Origin: Porticoccaceae bacterium
GTDB lineage: Bacteria; Pseudomonadota; Gammaproteobacteria; Pseudomonadales; Porticoccaceae
Length of the DNA stretch: 64,000 nt
Reading direction: 5' to 3'
Assembly: GCA_018069525.1 (NCBI GenBank)
Contig: JAGPUQ010000009.1
Span: forward strand, 1 to 64,000
The notes below the pieces were generated by a model, which worked only from the letters and a program-made list of their open reading frames with translations, was not told the DNA's origin and made no database searches. The position numbers and the translations under genes are program-made. Below are positions 27,501 to 36,692 of the stretch, piece by piece; the first letter of the stretch is position 1; each line of letters opens with the position of its first letter.

Positions 27501-28487
27501 TCAGAGGGTGGTGCGGTGTATATAGCTGGCCGGATTTACTGGCGAACCATCTTTGTAAACCTCAAAATGAACGTGTGGTCCGGTGGAGCGGCCCGTTTTG
27601 CCCATCAGCGCGATAACCTGGCCTTTTTTGACTATATCACCGCTATTAACCAGGTTTTGCCGATTGTGCGCATACCGCGTTACCAAACCGTCGCCATGAT
27701 CTATTGATATCATGCGACCAAAACCTTTGTGCGCCTCTGACTGAGTTACCAGACCGGCGGCCACGGCGATCACATCCGAACCTTCCTTGCCCGCAAAATC
27801 AATGCCCTTGTGCCGAGTTTTGCGTCCGTTGAACGGATCCGTGCGCATACCGTAGCCCGACGATAACCAGCCCTTCGCGACAGGCAGACCCGCTACTGTA
27901 CTCTCCCGCTTCACATTGCGGTCACCCATCATGTCTTTGAGCATATTAAGTTGCTGCTCGCGGTTATCGAGTTGACTTTCCAGGTCGCGAAACATGGCGC
28001 TGATCTCGGCCTGCTCCACAACTTGCCCGGGTTGTTCAGGGCCACCAATCGCGGGAATATCGCCAAAATTGAACTCGCCTTTATCCAGCCCGGCCAAACC
28101 GCTGACCCTTTCGCCAACGGCGTCGAGTCGTAACATCCGCGCCTGTAGCTGCGCCAGCTTCAGGCTCAAAGCCTGAATTTTCTGCTCGGCGCGCGTCTCC
28201 GCTGCCGCCAATTGACCGCGATAGTCACCGAGCTCAACCGCGTTCATTGTTTGCTCTGCTTGCTGCTTAAGTGTCGGATTAGCAATCGATGCGGCAAGGG
28301 TTTTCCCGCTCGAAGAATCGGCAATCATCGTGTCGCTGACCATCGAAGCATTAACCGATAAGCCAATCGCAACTCCAGCCACGGTAGGCAGCACCATGAT
28401 TGCCGCTAGTGCCAATGATTTGGTCCACCGCCCTAACTCAAAGCTCAGGGACTCGTGACGACTGTTGCTCAATAAAATAACTTTCAC
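27501..28487 (-). CDS. M23 family metallopeptidase with membrane anchor and coiled coil
   Basis: Probable periplasmic endopeptidase or amidase activator of the LytM group. The 328-residue protein has an N-terminal membrane segment (about residues 24-45), a coiled coil (about 85-190) and a C-terminal M23 domain. Zinc-site residues are intact: HKGIDFAG gives the first His and the Asp, and GPHVHFEVYKDG the last His; MISIDHGDGLVTRYAHN lies between. It is therefore more likely an active peptidase than a degenerate LytM factor. It sits between lpxC and secA, as in pseudomonads. GTG at 28487 has GAGG upstream. Confidence 0.92.
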   Translation of the reverse strand: MKVILLSNSRHESLSFELGRWTKSLALAAIMVLPTVAGVAIGLSVNASMVSDTMIADSSSGKTLAASIANPTLKQQAEQTMNAVELGDYRGQLAAAETRAEQKIQALSLKLAQLQARMLRLDAVGERVSGLAGLDKGEFNFGDIPAIGGPEQPGQVVEQAEISAMFRDLESQLDNREQQLNMLKDMMGDRNVKRESTVAGLPVAKGWLSSGYGMRTDPFNGRKTRHKGIDFAGKEGSDVIAVAAGLVTQSEAHKGFGRMISIDHGDGLVTRYAHNRQNLVNSGDIVKKGQVIALMGKTGRSTGPHVHFEVYKDGSPVNPASYIHRTTL

Positions 28488-28528
28488 TACAAACCTCGGT
28501 AAAAAAATAGTATTAACTCGCGCCCTTA

Positions 28529-28556
28529 ACTTGCTAACGTTGACTTGTTAACGTTA
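28529..28556. repeat. 14-bp tandem repeat, 2 copies, at the 3' end of lpxC
   Basis: ACTTGCTAACGTTG and ACTTGTTAACGTTA (12 of 14 identical) are adjacent and overlap the lpxC stop codon at 28554-28556. Confidence 0.75.
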
Positions 28557-29465
28557 GCTTGCCAGCAAAGGCCGCGAGTAGGAAATAGGGGCGTCTTCTT
28601 CGTTTTCAAAAGTAACCACATCCCACGCGTCATCCTGACTGAGTAACTTCCTGAGTAATGCATTATTAAGTGCATGGCCAGATTTAAAGGCTTCAAATTC
28701 GCCAATCAACCCATTGCCAAGCAGGTAGAGATCGCCAATGGCATCCAACACTTTATGTTTGACGAACTCGTCTTCGTAGCGTAGACCGTCTTCGTTTACC
28801 ACACCGCCTTCATCAACCACAATGGCGTTGTCCATGCTGCCGCCTCGAGCCAGGCCCTTTGCCTGTAAGTATTCGATCTCGTGCATAAAACCAAAAGTAC
28901 GGGCGCGGCTCACATCTTTTACAAACGCGGTACTGGAAAAATCCATGGTGGCCTTCAAGGTACCCGCCTTAAACACGGTGTGCTCAAACTCAATGGCAAA
29001 GGTGACTTTAAAACCATCGTAGGGTTTGAAACTGGCGAGCTTGTCGTCCTCTTGAACGGAAACGGGCTTTTTAATGCGGATAAATTTTTTCGGGGCGTCT
29101 TGCTCGACAATGCCCGCAGACTGAATCAGAAACACAAAAGGACCGGCACTGCCGTCCATAATCGGTACTTCAGCTGCTGTGACCTCGACAACCGCGTTAT
29201 CGATACCCAGGCCCGCCATTGCCGACAATAGATGTTCCACGGTGGACACACGCACATCTCCGGCAACCAGCGTAGTGGAGAGCGTGGTATCGCCGACGTT
29301 ATTGGCGGTCGCTTTTATTTCTACCGGAGGACTCAAATCCGTGCGCCGGAAAATAATACCGGTATCAGGTTCCGCCGGCAGCAACGTTAAATACACTTTT
29401 TCGCCCGTGTGGAGACCGACTCCAGTGGCGCGGATGGTGTTGTTGAGCGTACGTTGTCGAATCAA
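28554..29465 (-). CDS. lpxC: UDP-3-O-acyl-N-acetylglucosamine deacetylase
   Basis: Zinc hydrolase for the committed step of lipid A synthesis. All zinc and catalytic residues are present: H78 in [11 protein letters not shown]237 and D241 in [10 protein letters not shown], and H264 in SGHALNN. The 303-residue length and N-terminus [20 protein letters not shown] fit the family exactly, which fixes the start at a TTG codon (29465) with AGGA 8 bp upstream. The weak TTG start is noteworthy because LpxC dosage is tightly controlled in bacteria. It follows ftsZ by 261 bp, a gap with a large inverted repeat. Confidence 0.98.
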   Translation of the reverse strand: MIRQRTLNNTIRATGVGLHTGEKVYLTLLPAEPDTGIIFRRTDLSPPVEIKATANNVGDTTLSTTLVAGDVRVSTVEHLLSAMAGLGIDNAVVEVTAAEVPIMDGSAGPFVFLIQSAGIVEQDAPKKFIRIKKPVSVQEDDKLASFKPYDGFKVTFAIEFEHTVFKAGTLKATMDFSSTAFVKDVSRARTFGFMHEIEYLQAKGLARGGSMDNAIVVDEGGVVNEDGLRYEDEFVKHKVLDAIGDLYLLGNGLIGEFEAFKSGHALNNALLRKLLSQDDAWDVVTFENEEDAPISYSRPLLAS

Positions 29466-29487
29466 GCTGGCTAATCCTGTTCTTATG

Positions 29488-29515
29488 TCGTTCTGTTAAA
29501 TTCATTCTGTTGAAT
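29488..29515. repeat. 14-bp tandem repeat, 2 copies, in the lpxC leader
   Basis: TCGTTCTGTTAAAT and TCATTCTGTTGAAT match at 12 of 14 positions and lie 23-50 bp upstream of the lpxC start. Confidence 0.8.
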
Positions 29516-29517
29516 TT

Positions 29518-29581
29518 ACTGGGGCTGTCTGCAAGCTGCCAGCGCCAAATCCCCCGGATACTGCTTATGACAGCCCCCAGT
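29518..29581. promoter_or_regulatory. Long-armed inverted repeat in the ftsZ-lpxC gap
   Basis: ACTGGGGCTGTC (29518-29529) is repeated inverted at 29569-29581 as GACAGCCCCCAGT, complementary over 12 bases with one extra C, around a 39-nt loop. There is no T-run after it on the minus strand, so it is not a standard terminator. It lies 53-116 bp upstream of lpxC and could fold in the ftsZ-lpxC transcript. Confidence 0.6.
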
Positions 29582-29726
29582 AACATTCGATCGCAAGCGC
29601 ATACGCCAGCCGGTCGCGAATGGTAACAAAACTGAGCACCCTGCCGCCAGTGCCAAGAGCTCTCTATACCTACTTACGTCACATTTTTTGGGCGATTATT
29701 CACCCGACACCACGATAACCTCCTGT

Positions 29727-30887
29727 TTAGTCCACTTGACGGCGTAAAAACGCCGGAATATCAAGATAATCCATATCCGGATCCTGCTTTACATCCAGTT
29801 TACGTGCCGCTGAACCATCACTAACGGTCGCTCGACGGGTAACGGTAGGTTTTTCCAGAGTGTCGTAGTCTGGCTCGCCAGACGCCCTGTTGGCTACCAC
29901 CATTCGCGGCGGGGCCAGCTGAACCTCATCGGGTCGACCGAGCCCAGTAGCCACGACCGTGACGCGGATATCATCTCCCATAGCCGGGTCGATCACGGTG
30001 CCAATCACCACTGTAGCGTTTTCGGAGGCAAACTCTTCGACAGTGGCGCCCACGTCGGAAAACTCGCCCAACTCAAGGTCGGGACCGGCGGTGATGTTGA
30101 TCAAAATCCCCCGCGCGCCCTGTAAATCAATGTCTTCCAATAACGGGCTGTGCACGGCTGCCTGGGCGGCAATATTAGCGCGATTTTCACCACTTGCCTG
30201 ACCGGAACCCATCATCGCCATACCCATTTCCGACATCACTGTGCGCACGTCGGCAAAATCCACGTTGATCATGCCCGGGCGGATAATCAGATCGGCAATA
30301 CCTTGCACCGCGCCGAGCAGCACGTCGTTAGCCGCCTGAAAGGCATCCAGTAAGCTGGTATTTTTGCCCAGCACCGCCAATAATTTTTCATTGGGTACAG
30401 TAATCAGCGAATCAACCCGATCTTTGAGGTGTTTGATGCCTTCATCGGCAATCGCCATCCGCTTGCGTCCCTCAAACGCAAAGGGTCGAGTCACCACCGC
30501 GACAGTGAGAATGCCCATGTCGCGGGCTACGTCGGCAATAATCGGAGCACCACCGGTACCGGTACCCCCACCCATACCCGCAGTAATAAACACCATATCG
30601 CTGCCTTCCAGTACATCGGCAATGCGATCGCGATCTTCCATTGCTGCCTGGCGACCCACTTCTGGATTGGCACCCGCACCCAAACCCTTGGTAAGGCCAT
30701 TACCCAGCTGCAACATGGTGCTGCCACCAATATCTTTAAGTGCCTGAGAGTCGGTATTCGCACAAATAAATTCGACCCCCTGCACCTGCCTTTCAATCAT
30801 GTGGCGCACTGCGTTGCCTCCACCACCACCGATGCCAATCACTTTGATCTCTGCGCTATCGGGAATACTATCTACGATTTGAAACAT
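29727..30887 (-). CDS. ftsZ: Cell division GTPase FtsZ
   Basis: Tubulin-like GTPase forming the Z ring. The signature GGGTGTG is at residues 106-112, with the N-terminal KVIGIGGGGGNAV and the T7-loop region NVDFADVRTVM. A variable linker (about 320-370) leads to the C-terminal peptide DYLDIPAFLRRQVD that binds FtsA and ZipA. An in-frame ATG exists 6 bp earlier (30893), but the ATG at 30887 has AGGGG at 8 bp spacing and gives the typical MFQIVD start; 386 residues. Last fts gene of the dcw cluster, 88 bp after ftsA. Confidence 0.98.
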   Translation of the reverse strand: MFQIVDSIPDSAEIKVIGIGGGGGNAVRHMIERQVQGVEFICANTDSQALKDIGGSTMLQLGNGLTKGLGAGANPEVGRQAAMEDRDRIADVLEGSDMVFITAGMGGGTGTGGAPIIADVARDMGILTVAVVTRPFAFEGRKRMAIADEGIKHLKDRVDSLITVPNEKLLAVLGKNTSLLDAFQAANDVLLGAVQGIADLIIRPGMINVDFADVRTVMSEMGMAMMGSGQASGENRANIAAQAAVHSPLLEDIDLQGARGILINITAGPDLELGEFSDVGATVEEFASENATVVIGTVIDPAMGDDIRVTVVATGLGRPDEVQLAPPRMVVANRASGEPDYDTLEKPTVTRRATVSDGSAARKLDVKQDPDMDYLDIPAFLRRQVD

Positions 30888-30975
30888 GGCCATTACCCCT
30901 TGGTCTACGCTAGTTATATAAATTACAGTTAATTAAAAAGTTTATTGCTCGATGACTTGCCACACTGCTGACGTA

Positions 30976-32208
30976 TTAAAAATTATTTTGAAACCAATTT
31001 TTAATACGTCCTAACACCCCCTCTCCACTCACCTCACTTTTACCTCCCCTCTCCTGTTGTTGTTGCAGCCCATAAAGCAATAAGCCAACGCCGGTGGCGT
31101 AAATCGGATTATTGACAATATCTGTAAGCCCTCGAATATTTTGCGGCGAACCCAATCGCACCGGCATGTGAAATATTTCTTCCGCCAGTTCAACCGCACC
31201 TTCCATTTTTGACGTACCACCCGTCAGCACAATGCCCGCGGCAATCAGGTCTTCAAAACCGCTGCGTCGTAACTCCGCCTGCACCAAAGTGAAAAGTTCG
31301 TCGTAACGCGGTTCGACCACCTCGGCCAGGGATTGTCGCGATAAATCTCGCGGCGGACGGTCACCAACACTGGGCACCTTGATAGTTTCATCGGGCCCGG
31401 CGTACCTACTTAACGCGCAGGCATATTTAATTTTTAATTCTTCGGCATGGGCCGTTGGGGTGCGCAGCGCCATGGCAATATCATTGGTCACCTGATCTCC
31501 AGCAATCGGGATCACCCCGGTGTGGCGAATCGCGCCCTCGGTAAAAATCGCAATGTCGGTAGTGCCACCGCCGATGTCCACCAGGCATACGCCCAGTTGT
31601 TTTTCGTCTTCGGTGAGCACCGCGTAACTGGAAGCGAGCTGCTCTAAAATAATGTCGTCTACCTCCAGGCCACAGCGCCGGATGCATTTTTTAATATTCT
31701 GCGCGGCATTCATCGCTCCCGTAACCAGGTGCACCTTGGCCTCCAGGCGCACTCCGGACATACCCCGTGGCTCGTGTACGCCCTCCTGATTATCAATAAT
31801 AAATTCCTGGGGCAGCACGTGAAGAATCTCCTGGTCCGCCGGAATCGCCACCGCGCGAGCCGCATCAATCACTCGCTCCACGTCGCTTTGATGCACCTCG
31901 CGATCGCGAATCGCGACAATGCCGTGGGAGTTCAAACTGCGGATATGACTCCCGGCAATACCCACGTACACCGAGTGCACATGACACCCCGCCATTAACT
32001 CCACTTCTTCAACGGCACGCTGAATGGCGTGAACTGTCGATTCAATATTAACCACAACACCTTTTTTCATCCCGGAGGACGGATGCATTCCGGTACCGAC
32101 AATTTCGAGCTGACCATCGGACCCCGCCACACCCACGATGGCTGCGACCTTGGACGTGCCTATGTCGAGCCCAACGATCAATTGTTCGCCGCTAACATTC
32201 ACCATCAT
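30976..32208 (-). CDS. ftsA: Cell division protein FtsA (actin-like)
   Basis: Actin-family ATPase that tethers FtsZ to the membrane. The phosphate-binding LIVGLDIGTSKVAAIVG opens the protein; VDIGGGTTDIAIF and GIVLTGGTSKMEG are the other nucleotide-binding motifs. The C-terminal amphipathic helix VLGRIKNWFQNNF is the membrane-targeting tail, preceded by a Gln/Gly-rich linker. 410 residues. ATG at 32208 or the next codon (32205) follows a GAGG site. It lies 23 bp after ftsQ. Confidence 0.98.
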   Translation of the reverse strand: MMVNVSGEQLIVGLDIGTSKVAAIVGVAGSDGQLEIVGTGMHPSSGMKKGVVVNIESTVHAIQRAVEEVELMAGCHVHSVYVGIAGSHIRSLNSHGIVAIRDREVHQSDVERVIDAARAVAIPADQEILHVLPQEFIIDNQEGVHEPRGMSGVRLEAKVHLVTGAMNAAQNIKKCIRRCGLEVDDIILEQLASSYAVLTEDEKQLGVCLVDIGGGTTDIAIFTEGAIRHTGVIPIAGDQVTNDIAMALRTPTAHAEELKIKYACALSRYAGPDETIKVPSVGDRPPRDLSRQSLAEVVEPRYDELFTLVQAELRRSGFEDLIAAGIVLTGGTSKMEGAVELAEEIFHMPVRLGSPQNIRGLTDIVNNPIYATGVGLLLYGLQQQQERGGKSEVSGEGVLGRIKNWFQNNF

Positions 32209-32231
32209 CTATCCTCAACGAGTTATCGGGT

Positions 32232-33140
32232 TTATCCCGCGTCCACTTTTTGCTGGTATTCATTACTTAATTCACTGCTTAATTCATTACCGAATTCATT
32301 ACCGAACTCAGAGCCGAATTCAGAGCCGTTCTCATTTATGCCCGCCGGCTTCCACTGCACTGCAAGCCCTTTGCTGTAGCGCGCATCCACACGCACTAAC
32401 TGGTTGCGCCGAGCCATCAGCTCCTGTTGCCAAAGCACCAGAAAGTGTTCGAGCCGAAGGTCGAGCTGATCCCGGCCCAGAACTAACTCCGCGCCCTCGC
32501 CCAGCTGCAATATCCAACCGCCGCGCTTATCCATAATGAGGTGTCGAAGCCCTGCCCCCGCCGCGTTAAGCACCTTCGCAAAACGCGCATAAGCCGCCAT
32601 CACCGTCATCTGCTGACCTTCCGGCCCAAGTAAGTGCGGCAGGCGATCCAGATCGGTATCCACATCGACGGAGCTCATCTCTGGCAATACTTCGCCGTGC
32701 TGATTAATAAACTGCGCCTCCCCCCAGCGCGCCACCGGAACTTCTTCCTCGATGCGCAACAACAGTCGATCGGGCCATTGACGACGCGCGCTGACACTGG
32801 CAATCCAGGGGCGAGCTTCCAGCTCCGCACACAGCAAATCCATATCCAGACTGAAGAAACCGCCCTCCAGTTGCCCGCTCACCCACGACTCGATCTGCTT
32901 TTCAGTAACGTGCTTGAGGTCTCCCGTCACCGCAATTTCGGCCACCGGCGCATCCAGTTTTTGATATCCGTAAACACTCACCGCGAGACCTGCCGACAAC
33001 GCCACTAGCCAGACCAGAGCTAAACCGACCACCCGCAAGGGCTGCAACCAGTTCCGTCCGGGAGTTTTCGGCAAGGGCCGATACGCGCCGCGTTTACCGG
33101 CAGCAGATCGGCGCGGTGCTGGCGAAGGCTTCGAGTTCAT
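32232..33140 (-). CDS. ftsQ: Cell division protein FtsQ with C-terminal tetrapeptide repeat
   Basis: Bitopic divisome protein that joins FtsB/FtsL to the early proteins. A basic cytoplasmic tail (1-35) is followed by a membrane segment (about 37-53), the POTRA domain (VAEIAVTGDLKHVTEKQIE onward) and the beta domain ending near PAGI. At 302 residues it is longer than usual. The last 30 or so residues are a repeat of four-residue units (GSEF GSEF GNEF GNEL SSEL SNEY) encoded by six 12-bp units, in the region where FtsB binds in E. coli. It overlaps ddlB by 4 bp. Confidence 0.96.
   Translation of the reverse strand: MNSKPSPAPRRSAAGKRGAYRPLPKTPGRNWLQPLRVVGLALVWLVALSAGLAVSVYGYQKLDAPVAEIAVTGDLKHVTEKQIESWVSGQLEGGFFSLDMDLLCAELEARPWIASVSARRQWPDRLLLRIEEEVPVARWGEAQFINQHGEVLPEMSSVDVDTDLDRLPHLLGPEGQQMTVMAAYARFAKVLNAAGAGLRHLIMDKRGGWILQLGEGAELVLGRDQLDLRLEHFLVLWQQELMARRNQLVRVDARYSKGLAVQWKPAGINENGSEFGSEFGNEFGNELSSELSNEYQQKVDAG
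32257..32328. repeat. 12-bp tandem repeat, 6 copies, at the 3' end of ftsQ
   Basis: Units TATTCATTACTT, AATTCACTGCTT, AATTCATTACCG (twice), AACTCAGAGCCG and AATTCAGAGCCG are directly adjacent and encode six tetrapeptides of the form [G/S][S/N]E[F/L/Y]. Neighbouring units are most alike, which suggests stepwise growth. Confidence 0.96.
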
Positions 33141-34153
33141 TGCAGTGCCTCCGCGTTACTTTGATTAAAATCCCGATGAGCATTGGCTTTGCTATGGCCA
33201 GTACTTAATTCGGCACTACTGACAATTTCCACCACCAAATCACTAAACGAGAGGCCCGCCGCTCTGGCCGCCATTGGCACTAGACTGTGATCCGTCATTC
33301 CAGGAATGGTATTCACCTCAAGCAACTGCCAGGCGCCGCTGTCGTCCACCATCACGTCCACGCGGCCCCAGCCCTGACAACCCAAGCTCTCAAACGCACG
33401 CAGTGCCAGTTGTTGTAGCTCCTGCTCCCGCTCTGCCGATAAACCACAGGGGCAGATATAACGGGTGTCATCACTCTGGTATTTAGCTTCGTAATCGTAA
33501 AACGGCCGATCAGTCTCCAGCTTAATCACCGGTAAAGCCCGGTTGCCGACGATAGCCACGGTGTACTCTTCGCCAGTCAACCAGGCTTCGGCGATCACAC
33601 TGGCGTCGTAACTGGCCGCTGCGCGCCAGGCCTGCTCCAACTCGTCCGGGGTTTCCGCTTTAGCCATACCCAGACTGGAGCCTTCATTGGCGGGCTTGAC
33701 CATCGCGGCGCCGCCCAACTCGGCCAATAATTGCGTCCAATTGCTATTCTCTTCGAGCACCGCAAACGCGGCGGTGGGTAAACCCGCTCCGCGCCATAAT
33801 TGCTTGCAGCGACGCTTATCCATCGCCAGTGCGGACGCTGCCACACCACTGCCGGTGTAGGGAATTCCCAGGCACTCCAGGGCACCCTGTACCGTGCCGT
33901 CTTCGCCACCCGGGCCGTGCAAGGCGATAAAGACTCGGTCGGGTCGCAGGGCTTGCAGATCACTTAGCAAGTTGGTGCTCGCATCTACACCTACAGCATC
34001 CACGCCGGCGTCGAGCAAGCCCTGTAAGACCGCTGCGCCGCTGGCGAGAGAAATCTCCCGCTCCGCTGATGTGCCACCGTAAATCACTGCCACTTTGCCA
34101 ATGCGCTCCTTGTTACCCTGGCGGGTTTCCGACACTATTTTTTTGTCGCTCAT
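33137..34153 (-). CDS. ddlB: D-alanine--D-alanine ligase
   Basis: ATP-grasp enzyme making the D-Ala-D-Ala dipeptide of peptidoglycan. KVAVIYGGTSAEREISL at the N-terminus, HGPGGEDGTVQGALE, YTGSGVAASALAMDK, KPANEGSSLG, EEYTVAIVG and the metal-binding LLEVNTIPGMT are all standard. The 338 residues include about 20 extra at each end (hydrophilic N-terminal tail and a Ser/Asn-rich C-terminus). It lies 14 bp after murC; murB is absent from this cluster, as in pseudomonads. Confidence 0.98.
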   Translation of the reverse strand: MSDKKIVSETRQGNKERIGKVAVIYGGTSAEREISLASGAAVLQGLLDAGVDAVGVDASTNLLSDLQALRPDRVFIALHGPGGEDGTVQGALECLGIPYTGSGVAASALAMDKRRCKQLWRGAGLPTAAFAVLEENSNWTQLLAELGGAAMVKPANEGSSLGMAKAETPDELEQAWRAAASYDASVIAEAWLTGEEYTVAIVGNRALPVIKLETDRPFYDYEAKYQSDDTRYICPCGLSAEREQELQQLALRAFESLGCQGWGRVDVMVDDSGAWQLLEVNTIPGMTDHSLVPMAARAAGLSFSDLVVEIVSSAELSTGHSKANAHRDFNQSNAEALQ

Positions 34154-34167
34154 TACTTTTTCAAAAC

Positions 34168-35580
34168 CTACTGTAAACGTCGTTCAACCAGCAGTGCAGC
34201 AACCTGATTGGTATTGCCTGCACCCTGGGTAATAACTATGTCGCCGGGCCGCACGATGGCGCGCACCGCATCCGGCACCTCTTCCATCGCACTCACGTGA
34301 ATAGGATCAATCAAGCCACGCTGTCGAATACTGCGACACAGGCTGCGGCTATCGGCACCGGGGATTTCATCTTCACCGGCGCTGTACACCGGCAACATCA
34401 CCAGAGCGTCACAGGTGGTTAGTACATTGACAAAATCGTCGTACAAATCCCGAGTGCGGCTGTAACGATGGGGCTGAAACACCATCACCAAACGGCGTCC
34501 GGGCCAGCCGTCGCGCACCGCGCGCACGGTTGCCGCCACTTCGATCGGGTGATGGCCGTAGTCATCCACCAACAAAGCGCTACCATCGGCGACCGGGTAT
34601 TCACCCTGTATTTCAAAACGGCGTCCAACGCCCTGAAAGCCGGATAAACCTTGCTGAATAGCATCATCAGAGAGGCCTTCATCGACAGCTACTGCAACTG
34701 CCGCCGTAGCGTTCAATATATTGTGAACCCCGGGTACATTGAGGCTCAGTTGCAAGGGCTCACCCACCGGGCGGTGCAAGACAAAGTCACTGCGATTTTC
34801 TTTCAGTACCGGGCTTTCGATACGGAAGTCGGCGTCCTCGGCAAAACCGTAGGTCAACATTGGCCGTGACACATCGCTGGCGATCTCACGCACGGTGTCG
34901 TTATCAATGCACAGCACCGCAAGCCCGTAAAAAGGTAAGTTGTGAAGAAACTCGACAAACGTGCGCTTTAACTTGGCCACATCGAAATCGTAGGTTTCCA
35001 TATGGTCTTCATCGATATTCGTTACTACCGCAACCATCGGTTGCAGATGCAGAAACGAGGCATCACTCTCATCCGCTTCGGCGACTAAATAACGACTCTC
35101 GCCGAGCTGAGCGTTAGTGCCGACACTATTCACCCGACCGCCGATCACAAACGTTGGCTCCCGCCCCGCTGCGGCAAAAATGCTCACCAACAAACTGGTG
35201 GTGGTGGTTTTGCCGTGGGTTCCCGCCACCGCAATACCGTGCCGGTAACGCATGAGTTCGGCAAGCATCTGTGCTCGCTGCACAATGGGCACGCGCGCTT
35301 CCCGCCCCGCGACCACCTCGGGGTTATCTGCCGTCACCGCCGAGGACTGCACGACGACATCGGCACCGCTCACCTGTGCTGCGCTATGCCCAAGTCCGAT
35401 GGTTGCACCCAGCTTGCGCAAACGCAGCACGTTGGCGTTTTCGCCGAGATCGGAACCCGAAATTTCATAACCCTGATTTAATAGCACTTCGGCAATACCA
35501 CACATGCCACTGCCGCCAATACCAATAAAATGAATGCGACGGATGCGGCGCATTTCTGGCACTTCAAAGAACCCGCTCAT
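34168..35580 (-). CDS. murC: UDP-N-acetylmuramate--L-alanine ligase
   Basis: Adds L-Ala to UDP-MurNAc, first of the Mur ligases. The Rossmann motif [20 protein letters not shown] loop [10 protein letters not shown], the DESDASFL segment and [10 protein letters not shown] are present. The open frame continues to an ATG at 35598, but the ATG at 35580 has GGAGG 7 bp upstream and overlaps the murG stop as ATGA, so the 470-residue form is chosen. Confidence 0.98.
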   Translation of the reverse strand: MSGFFEVPEMRRIRRIHFIGIGGSGMCGIAEVLLNQGYEISGSDLGENANVLRLRKLGATIGLGHSAAQVSGADVVVQSSAVTADNPEVVAGREARVPIVQRAQMLAELMRYRHGIAVAGTHGKTTTTSLLVSIFAAAGREPTFVIGGRVNSVGTNAQLGESRYLVAEADESDASFLHLQPMVAVVTNIDEDHMETYDFDVAKLKRTFVEFLHNLPFYGLAVLCIDNDTVREIASDVSRPMLTYGFAEDADFRIESPVLKENRSDFVLHRPVGEPLQLSLNVPGVHNILNATAAVAVAVDEGLSDDAIQQGLSGFQGVGRRFEIQGEYPVADGSALLVDDYGHHPIEVAATVRAVRDGWPGRRLVMVFQPHRYSRTRDLYDDFVNVLTTCDALVMLPVYSAGEDEIPGADSRSLCRSIRQRGLIDPIHVSAMEEVPDAVRAIVRPGDIVITQGAGNTNQVAALLVERRLQ

Positions 35581-36692
35581 GCGGCCACCTCCAGGCACAC
35601 ATCGGCCACTCGGCGAGTAGCATCCGGCAAAGCCAGTCGTCGGGCACTCTCTGCCATCCCGGCCCGCTTATCCGTATTCGTAGTCAGCTCCAATACGGTG
35701 GCGGCTAAGGATTCGGGGTTTAAGGCTTTTTCATCCAACAAATAGCCGGCCCCAGCATTTACCAGCCACAGCGCATTGTGCGTTTGGTGATCGTCAATGG
35801 CGTAGGGGAAGGGCACCAATATAGAAGGCAAACCTACCGCGGTTAATTCAGACACGGTGAGGGCGCCAGCGCGACACACCACAAAATCCGCCCAGGTATA
35901 GGCCGCCGCCATATCAGCGACAAATGGCACTACATCCGCATCCACTCCGGCTTGCTGATACATATTTTTTGTTGTCTCTTCGTTACCGCGACCACATTGA
36001 TGACGCACTTCGGGGCGTTGTGACTCAGCCATTAATGCCAGCGCCTCGGGCAAAGTTTGATTTAATTTCTGAGCACCGAGACTACCGCCAAGCACCAGTA
36101 AACGAGGTTTAGCGGCATTCTCATTTAAGGAACTCTCCTCTAAGAGACTCTCCTCTAAAGAACGCTGACTCAATTCCATACTTAATTTAAGAATCTCTGC
36201 ACGCACCGGATTGCCGCAGTGCCGAGCCCCGGGTAAGGCCTCGGGAAATGCCGTTAATGCCACACTGGCAATTTTACTGAGCAGGCGATTGGTAGTACCG
36301 GCTATGGCATTTTGCTCGTGAATCACCAACGGCTTACCCAACAAGCGCGCGGCCACTCCGCCGGGGCCGGAGGCAAAACCACCTAAGCCCAACACCACAT
36401 CGGGCTTCAACTTATACACCGCGCGCAGGGCCTGGCCCGCGGCCAACACTAAGCGCGCGACACCACGAATTTTCGCCAGCCCACCTTTGCCGCGCAAGCC
36501 AGCGACACTGATATAGGTGATCGGGAAATTGTGGGCGGGCACCTGCTCCGACTCAATACCCTGCCGAGTACCAAGCCAGCTCACGTCGCAACCACGCGCG
36601 CGCAAGTCTTCCGCCACTGCCAGTGCAGGGAAAACATGTCCGCCGGTACCACCCGCCATAATTAACACTCGTTTACGCTCCAAGTCGTTCAC
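35577..36692 (-). CDS. murG: UDP-GlcNAc:MurNAc-pentapeptide-undecaprenol GlcNAc transferase
   Basis: Membrane-associated GT28 glycosyltransferase that turns lipid I into lipid II. The N-terminal [15 protein letters not shown] and the [10 protein letters not shown] nucleotide-sugar loop are canonical. The 371 residues exceed the usual 355-360: residues about 175-193 are a repetitive insertion ([15 protein letters not shown]) made by a 15-bp DNA repeat in the linker between the two Rossmann domains. Start may be GTG at 36692, overlapping ftsW by 20 bp, or GTG at 36668, which has GGAG 9 bp upstream. Confidence 0.97.
   Translation of the reverse strand: MNDLERKRVLIMAGGTGGHVFPALAVAEDLRARGCDVSWLGTRQGIESEQVPAHNFPITYISVAGLRGKGGLAKIRGVARLVLAAGQALRAVYKLKPDVVLGLGGFASGPGGVAARLLGKPLVIHEQNAIAGTTNRLLSKIASVALTAFPEALPGARHCGNPVRAEILKLSMELSQRSLEESLLEESSLNENAAKPRLLVLGGSLGAQKLNQTLPEALALMAESQRPEVRHQCGRGNEETTKNMYQQAGVDADVVPFVADMAAAYTWADFVVCRAGALTVSELTAVGLPSILVPFPYAIDDHQTHNALWLVNAGAGYLLDEKALNPESLAATVLELTTNTDKRAGMAESARRLALPDATRRVADVCLEVAA
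36126..36170. repeat. 15-bp tandem repeat, 3 copies, in murG
   Basis: Units TAAGGAACTCTCCTC, TAAGAGACTCTCCTC and TAAAGAACGCTGACT are adjacent and in frame; they enlarge the interdomain region of MurG by Ser/Leu/Glu-rich pentapeptides. Confidence 0.92.
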
